Of a stretch of 21,452 nt of DNA, positions 20,956 through 21,452 are shown in pieces. How positions within the stretch are numbered: the stretch's first letter is position 1; each line of letters opens with the position of its first letter. The stretch is taken from the IMG/VR virus record IMGVR_UViG_3300033153_012186, positions 1-21,452 of that record. One strand, given 5' to 3'. The DNA is from a virus. The notes below the pieces were generated by a model. That model worked only from the letters and a program-made list of their open reading frames with translations, searched no databases and was not told the DNA's origin. The translations under genes and the position numbers were made by a program.

Positions 20956-21452
20956 ATGGATGCCCGGACGATGGATTACGAGGGTGTGGATATGAGCGAC
21001 GACCATATATTGCTTAGCCAGGTACTGACCGATCACGAGGTGACGGTTAAGCGGCTGGTGACTCTGACGGGGCTGGGACAGGCGACAATCTATCGGTACC
21101 TGGCCGGGGGCGTGCGGATACCGACGGTGATCTGGCGGACGGTGTATAAGCTGACAAGAGATGCGAGGATTACCGAACTGTTTGTCGGCGATGTGCCAAT
21201 GATGCTTGTGCCGATCAATCCGGCGCCGGCAAGCGGCGTAGAGATGGCGGACCTGATAGCCGCCCGCAAAACACAGATCGAGTACGAGGAGGGCGTGCTT
21301 AATATCCTGACCGACGGCAAGATCGATAAGCTTGACCGGCGGGCGGTGGAGCGACTTAAAAAAACATTCCCGGCAATGGTAAGCAGCCTGGCGGGGAACT
21401 ACCAGGCAATAACGGGACAGTACGAGTTAAAAAAAAAAAAAAAAGATGGGAG
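20956..21452 (+). CDS. CII-like phage regulatory protein, 3' end outside the window
   Basis: 165 residues visible with no stop before the edge. The start ATG 20956 follows GGAG by 9 nt; later in-frame ATGs (20971, 20992) have weaker sites. Residues 27-50 (HEVTVKRLVTLTGLGQATIY and on) form a helix-turn-helix. The remainder (VIWRTVYKLTRDARITELFV; EEGVLNILTDGKIDKLDRRA) resembles the CII/CP76 family of phage regulators, which is about 160 aa. It probably controls early or lysogeny genes farther right. The last coding bases are a run of 16 As (21429-21444) encoding Lys repeats, a likely slippage or assembly-sensitive site. Confidence 0.7.
   Translation, partial: MDARTMDYEGVDMSDDHILLSQVLTDHEVTVKRLVTLTGLGQATIYRYLAGGVRIPTVIWRTVYKLTRDARITELFVGDVPMMLVPINPAPASGVEMADLIAARKTQIEYEEGVLNILTDGKIDKLDRRAVERLKKTFPAMVSSLAGNYQAITGQYELKKKKKDG

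Larger units (their letters stand above)
597..21452. mobile_element. Prophage/phage genome segment (Mu-like packaging, HK97-like head, siphovirus tail)
   Basis: About twenty contiguous minus-strand genes from 18264 down to 597 give a complete packaging-head-tail order with overlapping or closely spaced starts and stops. To the right are divergent regulatory genes. Terminase, portal, prohead protease, HK97-type capsid, tail tube and tape measure are each recognisable from their sequence. No integrase, transposase, lysozyme or attachment site is seen, so the element boundaries are not defined; both probably lie near or beyond the window edges. Whether it is an intact prophage, a free phage contig or a defective remnant cannot be decided here, but no virion gene in the window is visibly frameshifted. 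Confidence 0.9.

Noticed and set aside
1-21452. tRNA or rRNA genes and attachment-site duplications
   Set aside because: No cloverleaf with a TTCGA-type T-loop was found by eye, and no long direct repeat marking attL/attR is visible; both would need a proper search to exclude fully.

Overview
The window is most of a tailed-phage (siphovirus-type) prophage or phage genome. The host is probably a planctomycete-like, Gram-negative-type bacterium. The phage call rests on an uninterrupted minus-strand late operon of about 17.7 kb that follows packaging > head > connector > tail order: Mu gp25/26/27/28-like genes, a portal, an HK97-type prohead protease and capsid, connectors, tail tube, tape measure and tail-tip proteins. 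The host call is an inference. It rests mainly on one gene with a canonical PEP-CTERM sorting signal, which only works in exosortase-bearing Gram-negative-type hosts and is frequent in Phycisphaerae and other Planctomycetota. No phage ends, integrase, transposase or attachment site can be seen.

Layout, left to right. 1-596: no gene; G-rich direct repeats and a three-copy phased TTAA repeat. 597-1382: DNA adenine methylase, last gene of the minus-strand operon. 1542-5415: tail genes. 5418-6640: head-tail connector genes. 6640-8774: two probable surface-exposed structural proteins (Ig-like and right-handed beta-helix). 8774-10281: three small unassigned proteins. 10377-12568: major capsid and protease. 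12579-14879: portal fused to a Mu gpF-like head morphogenesis domain. 14876-16797: large and small terminase subunits. 16844-17504: Mu gp26- and gp25-like genes. 17551-18264: lipoprotein-like gene where Mu-like phages carry lysis genes. 18265-18652: late promoter region with dyads and hairpins, plus the terminator of the next gene. 18653-19387: PEP-CTERM protein with its own terminator, an apparent moron. 19440-20340: regulatory region with a structured plus-strand leader, a ribbon-helix-helix regulator and a divergent small gene. 20341-20955: strongly hairpin-forming DNA with at best one dubious gene. 20956 to the end: CII-like regulator running off the window.

The packaging genes are related to Mu (gp25-gp28 order, DUF3486 and gp28-type terminase), whereas protease, capsid and connector genes are HK97-like, so the virion module is a mosaic. 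Late genes run leftward from a promoter region near 18.4-18.5 kb; regulatory genes run rightward from about 20.0 kb. This is the usual divergent early/late arrangement of a temperate phage. The most unusual items are the PEP-CTERM moron, the phased TTAA repeats upstream of the small terminase gene (recurring at the far left end), and the run of strong hairpins that ends in a nested 79-nt element just before the CII-like gene.
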